DNA of 17,038 nucleotides from contig JAGALG010000124.1 in the NCBI GenBank assembly GCA_017848075.1, forward strand, positions 1 to 17,038. The letters run 5' to 3'. The translations under genes were made by a program, and so were the position numbers. Shown here piece by piece: positions 15,173-17,038 of the stretch. Origin of the DNA: Oscillospiraceae bacterium (GTDB lineage: Bacteria; Bacillota; Clostridia; Oscillospirales; Ruminococcaceae). The notes below the pieces were generated by a model. The model searched no databases. It was given only the letters and a program-made list of their open reading frames with translations, and was not told the origin of the DNA. Numbering within the stretch: position 1 is the first letter of the stretch; the number at the start of each line of letters is the position of its first letter.

Positions 15173-15678
15173 ATGTCACTTTGTGTTCTACAATCAATCT
15201 TAACTCCCATCGGTTCTTTTCTTCTGGTGGAATATCAAGATACGCTGATTGCGCTCTGTGCTGCGGAGGATCTGCCCTCGCTTCTGCAGAAGCTTCCTGA
15301 CTGCAATGGATATCTCTATGAAAACAGCCCCCTGCTTTTGTCGGCACAGACACAGTTGAGCGAGTACTTTCATGGAAGCCGCCACTATTTTGATCTGCCA
15401 CTTTCTCCGCAAGGCAGCCCCTTCCAAAAATCCGTTTGCAACAACTTCAGATGATTCCTTATGGCTGCAGCTGTTCTTACGGTGATATCGCAAGGAAGCT
15501 GAATCAAAAAGGCGCCCGCGCTGTCGGCACTGCTGTAGGGAAAAATCCATTGCCCATTTTCATTCCCTGTCACAGGGTTCTTCCCTCCGGTGGAGAATTG
15601 GGAAATTTCAGTATGCAAGGTGGTTCTCAGTCCAAAGCCTATCTTTTGGATTTGGAAGGCGTGCCATACAAAAAATAG
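15173..15678 (+). pseudogene. ogt: Methylated-DNA–protein-cysteine methyltransferase, broken by a -1 frameshift
   Basis: Ogt/MGMT repairs O6-alkylguanine by moving the alkyl group to a Cys of its own. The first frame (15173-15454) gives the N-terminal domain up to LSEYFHGSRHYFDLPLSPQG and SPFQKSV, then leaves the family pattern and stops. The second frame picks up at 15439 with QQLQMIPYG, SYGDIARKL, the DNA-binding RAVG, and the active site IPCHRV (Cys codon 15568-15570), ending LLDLEG. The family needs VW there: one G lost from TTTGGCAA (now TTTGCAA, 15435-15441) explains everything, and restoring it gives 168 residues, a normal length. All key residues are still intact, so the lesion is recent or a sequencing/assembly error. 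The ATG has AAAGGA 11 nt upstream, a little far. Confidence 0.88.
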
Positions 15679-15683
15679 AAATA

Positions 15684-15715
15684 AAAAAGCACCTCCATAG
15701 AGGTGCTTTTTCTTT
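15684..15715. terminator. Bidirectional terminator between ogt and the zinc-ribbon gene
   Basis: A perfect stem (AAAAAGCACCTC at 15684-15695 with 15700-15711) with a CATA loop is flanked by A and T runs. It ends ogt on the plus strand and the zinc-ribbon gene on the minus strand. Confidence 0.92.
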
Positions 15716-15727
15716 GTAAAGAAATAA

Positions 15728-16006
15728 TTATCTTTCTTCTTTCATTTTTGCAAAGCATTCGCTGCAGTAAACTGGGCGATCTTCGCGTGGTCTGAAAGGT
15801 ACTTTTGCTTCGCAGCCGCAGCCAGCGCAAGTAGCAGTGAACATTTCTCTTTCAGCTTTTTTGCCAGCTTTGCGAGCATCTCTGCAGTTTTTGCATCTCT
15901 GTGGTTCATTCTGGAAGCCTTTTTCTGCGTAGAATTCCTGTTCACCAGCGGTGAATACGAATTCAGCTCCACATTCTTTGCATACCAATTTTTTGTCTTC
16001 GTACAT
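15728..16006 (-). CDS. Double zinc-ribbon protein of unknown function
   Basis: The 92-residue protein has two zinc ribbons. The first uses C9, C12, C38 and C41 (VCKECGAEF … RCKNCRDARK), a pattern found in small Firmicute 'probable zinc-binding' proteins. The second uses C60, C63 (or C65), C81 and C84, with the typical VPFRPREDRPVYCSECF. Between and after the ribbons the chain is rich in Lys, Arg and Glu, which suggests nucleic acid or ribosome contact; the function is not known. The ATG at 16006 has a GAGG site about 9 nt upstream. The sigma factor gene ends 132 nt upstream with no clear terminator, so the two may share a transcript. Confidence 0.9.
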   Translation of the reverse strand: MYEDKKLVCKECGAEFVFTAGEQEFYAEKGFQNEPQRCKNCRDARKAGKKAEREMFTATCAGCGCEAKVPFRPREDRPVYCSECFAKMKEER

Positions 16007-16031
16007 GATTATATACCTCGCTTAATGAATT

Positions 16032-16084
16032 TGCCCACAGACTAATTGAAACTGAGTTGCTGCTCTGCTAACGAGCCAAGGGCA
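16032..16084 (-). promoter_or_regulatory. Possible small folded RNA element before the zinc-ribbon gene
   Basis: On the minus strand a 53-nt segment is closed by UGCCC/GGGCA and holds a 4-bp GCUC/GAGC hairpin with a GUUAGCA loop that looks like a tRNA D-arm. The third arm is only 3 bp. A separate GCAATAA/TTATTGC hairpin lies just upstream at 16094-16114. The evidence is folding by eye only. Confidence 0.25.
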
Positions 16085-16138
16085 TATTTGACAGCAATAA
16101 CAGAACATTATTGCAAATCGACAAGTTGATTTTGAAGG

Positions 16139-16726
16139 CTACTGCGCCTCCCTCAATTTTTTTCTGACACGCTGTAAAGCATTATCTACCGCTTTACTGG
16201 TCAGATTCAACAGCGTTGCCATTTCTTCATAAGAATGACCGCTGAGGTACAGTGACAATGTTTCCTGTTCCAAACCAGACAGTAATGTTTTCGCCTTTGC
16301 CAAGAGAAGTTCCCTTGTTTCCTGCTCTGCCACAATATGAAACGGATCTTCTTTATCATTATCCAAAAAAGAGCGATCCAACTCTTCCAAAGGGAGATAG
16401 TTTTGAAGAGCCTGTTGTTTACTGCTGGAGCGTCGCTCCAACTCGGACAACATTTTGTTCTGCACACAAGTATAACAATAGGTTTTAAAGGATGCACCCT
16501 TCGTCTCATTGTATGCGTTGACTGCACTGAGCAGTCCGATTAACCCTTCTTGAATCAGGTCATCTCGATCCGCGGGAGAACCGGTATACCCACTGGCTTT
16601 TTGTCGTATCAAAGGTAAATAACGGCAAACCAGTTCTGTCAAGGCATCATTGTCTCTGTTCTGTGCCAGTGCAACCAAAGATTCATCAGAAGCCTTTGCA
16701 CAGTTCATTTTTTCATTCGTTTCCAT
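16139..16726 (-). CDS. Sigma-70 family RNA polymerase sigma factor, SigH-like
   Basis: From the ATG at 16726 the protein has 195 residues. Region 2 is clear: SDESLVALAQNRDNDALTEL, DDLIQEGLIGLLSAVNAY and FKTYCYTCVQNKM, the core-binding and -10 helices. Region 4 follows at the C-terminus: LSGLEQETLSLYLSGHSYEE, then DNALQRVRKKL, a tail close to that of SigH (sigma-30), which drives early sporulation and competence genes in Firmicutes. SigH-like is therefore the best name, and another group-3/ECF-like sigma is possible. I choose 16726 over the ATG at 16741 because GGGAG lies 8 nt before it, whereas the longer start has no ribosome binding site. A perfect sigma-A promoter lies just upstream, so it appears to be transcribed by the main sigma factor. 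Confidence 0.88.
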   Translation of the reverse strand: METNEKMNCAKASDESLVALAQNRDNDALTELVCRYLPLIRQKASGYTGSPADRDDLIQEGLIGLLSAVNAYNETKGASFKTYCYTCVQNKMLSELERRSSSKQQALQNYLPLEELDRSFLDNDKEDPFHIVAEQETRELLLAKAKTLLSGLEQETLSLYLSGHSYEEMATLLNLTSKAVDNALQRVRKKLREAQ

Positions 16727-16759
16727 AGGATAAGCTCCCATTTCAGTTTCACAAAAATA

Positions 16760-16788
16760 ATTATAGACCCTAAAAATGTCTATGTCAA
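16760..16788 (-). promoter_or_regulatory. Perfect consensus sigma-A promoter of the sigma factor gene
   Basis: The minus strand has TTGACA (16783-16788), a 17-bp spacer and TATAAT (16760-16765), about 34 nt before the chosen start codon. Confidence 0.92.
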
Positions 16789-16819
16789 TAATTTTGCAGG
16801 ATTTCTTTCAGATAATAAA

Positions 16820-16854
16820 AAGAAAAGCACCCTACCATTTGGTAGAGTGCTTTT
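16820..16854 (-). terminator. Terminator of the rRNA–tRNA-Asn operon
   Basis: A stem of AAAAGCAC with GTGCTTTT, one mismatch, then CTACC with GGTAG, and an ATTT loop (16823-16854) is followed by TCTTTTTATT on the minus strand. It starts at the CCA end of the tRNA gene. Confidence 0.88.
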
Positions 16855-16929
16855 GGCTCCCCCTGTCTGGCTCGAACAGACGACCCTGCGGTTAACAGCC
16901 GCATGCTCTACCGACTGAGCTAAGGAGGA
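16854..16929 (-). tRNA. tRNA-Asn (anticodon GTT)
   Basis: The 76-nt gene folds as a full cloverleaf on the minus strand. The acceptor stem is TCCTCCT with AGGGGGA (one T-G pair), followed by G and an encoded CCA. The D arm is GCTCAGTCGGTAGAGC, the anticodon stem TGCGG/CCGCA encloses CTGTTAA with anticodon GTT, and the T arm is GTCTGTTCGAGCCAGAC. It lies about 10 nt after the 5S gene, so it belongs to the end of the rRNA operon. Confidence 0.97.
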
Positions 16930-16939
16930 ATATATAAAT

Positions 16940-17038
<99 letters not shown>

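Noticed and set aside
14344..15203. Two long plus-strand frames rich in Ser/Val and Phe opposite the sortase stalk
   Set aside because: They are the complement of Glu/Thr/Asn-rich repeats (GAA, ACA, AAC codons) and have no start signals.
12242..15678. A genomic island or defence system in the orphan-gene stretch
   Set aside because: Base composition and ribosome binding sites look like the neighbours; there are no integrase, transposase, direct repeats, toxin-antitoxin or nuclease genes.

Overview
The window is about 17 kb of ordinary bacterial chromosome from an anaerobic Firmicute, most likely class Clostridia and plausibly a gut Oscillospirales/Ruminococcaceae relative. The reasons are the Clostridial gene pair DUF512–der, a DUF177–rpmF pair, a 1240-residue single-chain PurL, an HPr-like protein without the phosphocarrier histidine, a SigH-like sigma factor, strong GGAGG-type ribosome binding sites and sigma-A promoters. 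The lineage is inferred from gene content, not from a database search.

Layout. 1-3352 (minus strand): a DUF512 radical-SAM gene followed by der (cut by the window edge), then an rpmF operon (DUF177, L32) with a consensus promoter, a roughly 150-nt structured leader and its own terminator. 3373-5234 (minus): pgi followed by a small P-loop protein, with one promoter and one terminator. 5300-6848 (minus): a D-Ala-D-Ala carboxypeptidase and, upstream behind a strong terminator, an HPr-like gene. 6856-12240 (plus): mtaB and purL, each with its own promoter and terminator; the mtaB -10 sits inside a perfect 24-bp palindrome. 12242-15023: an orphan three-helix membrane protein (minus), an orphan lipoprotein (plus) and a class B sortase with a long acidic/Asn-Thr-rich stalk (minus). 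15173-15678 (plus): an O6-alkylguanine DNA alkyltransferase gene broken by a single-base frameshift. 15728-16788 (minus): a double zinc-ribbon protein and a SigH-like sigma factor with a perfect consensus promoter. 16820-17038 (minus): the tail of an rRNA operon, with 5S rRNA (partial), tRNA-Asn and a terminator.

How the genes fit together. Most are housekeeping functions: ribosome assembly and translation (Der, L32, tRNA thiomethylation by MtaB, 5S, tRNA-Asn), central metabolism (Pgi, PurL), cell wall and surface (DacF-type carboxypeptidase, sortase B, lipoprotein) and regulation (HPr-like, SigH-like). Genes are single or in pairs, and convergent neighbours share compact bidirectional terminators.

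I did not find a phage, transposon, CRISPR array, defence system or biosynthetic cluster. The most unusual items are regulatory or degenerate: the DUF177–rpmF leader, the palindrome at the mtaB promoter, the inverted repeat and leader hairpin at the sortase promoter, and the frameshifted ogt.
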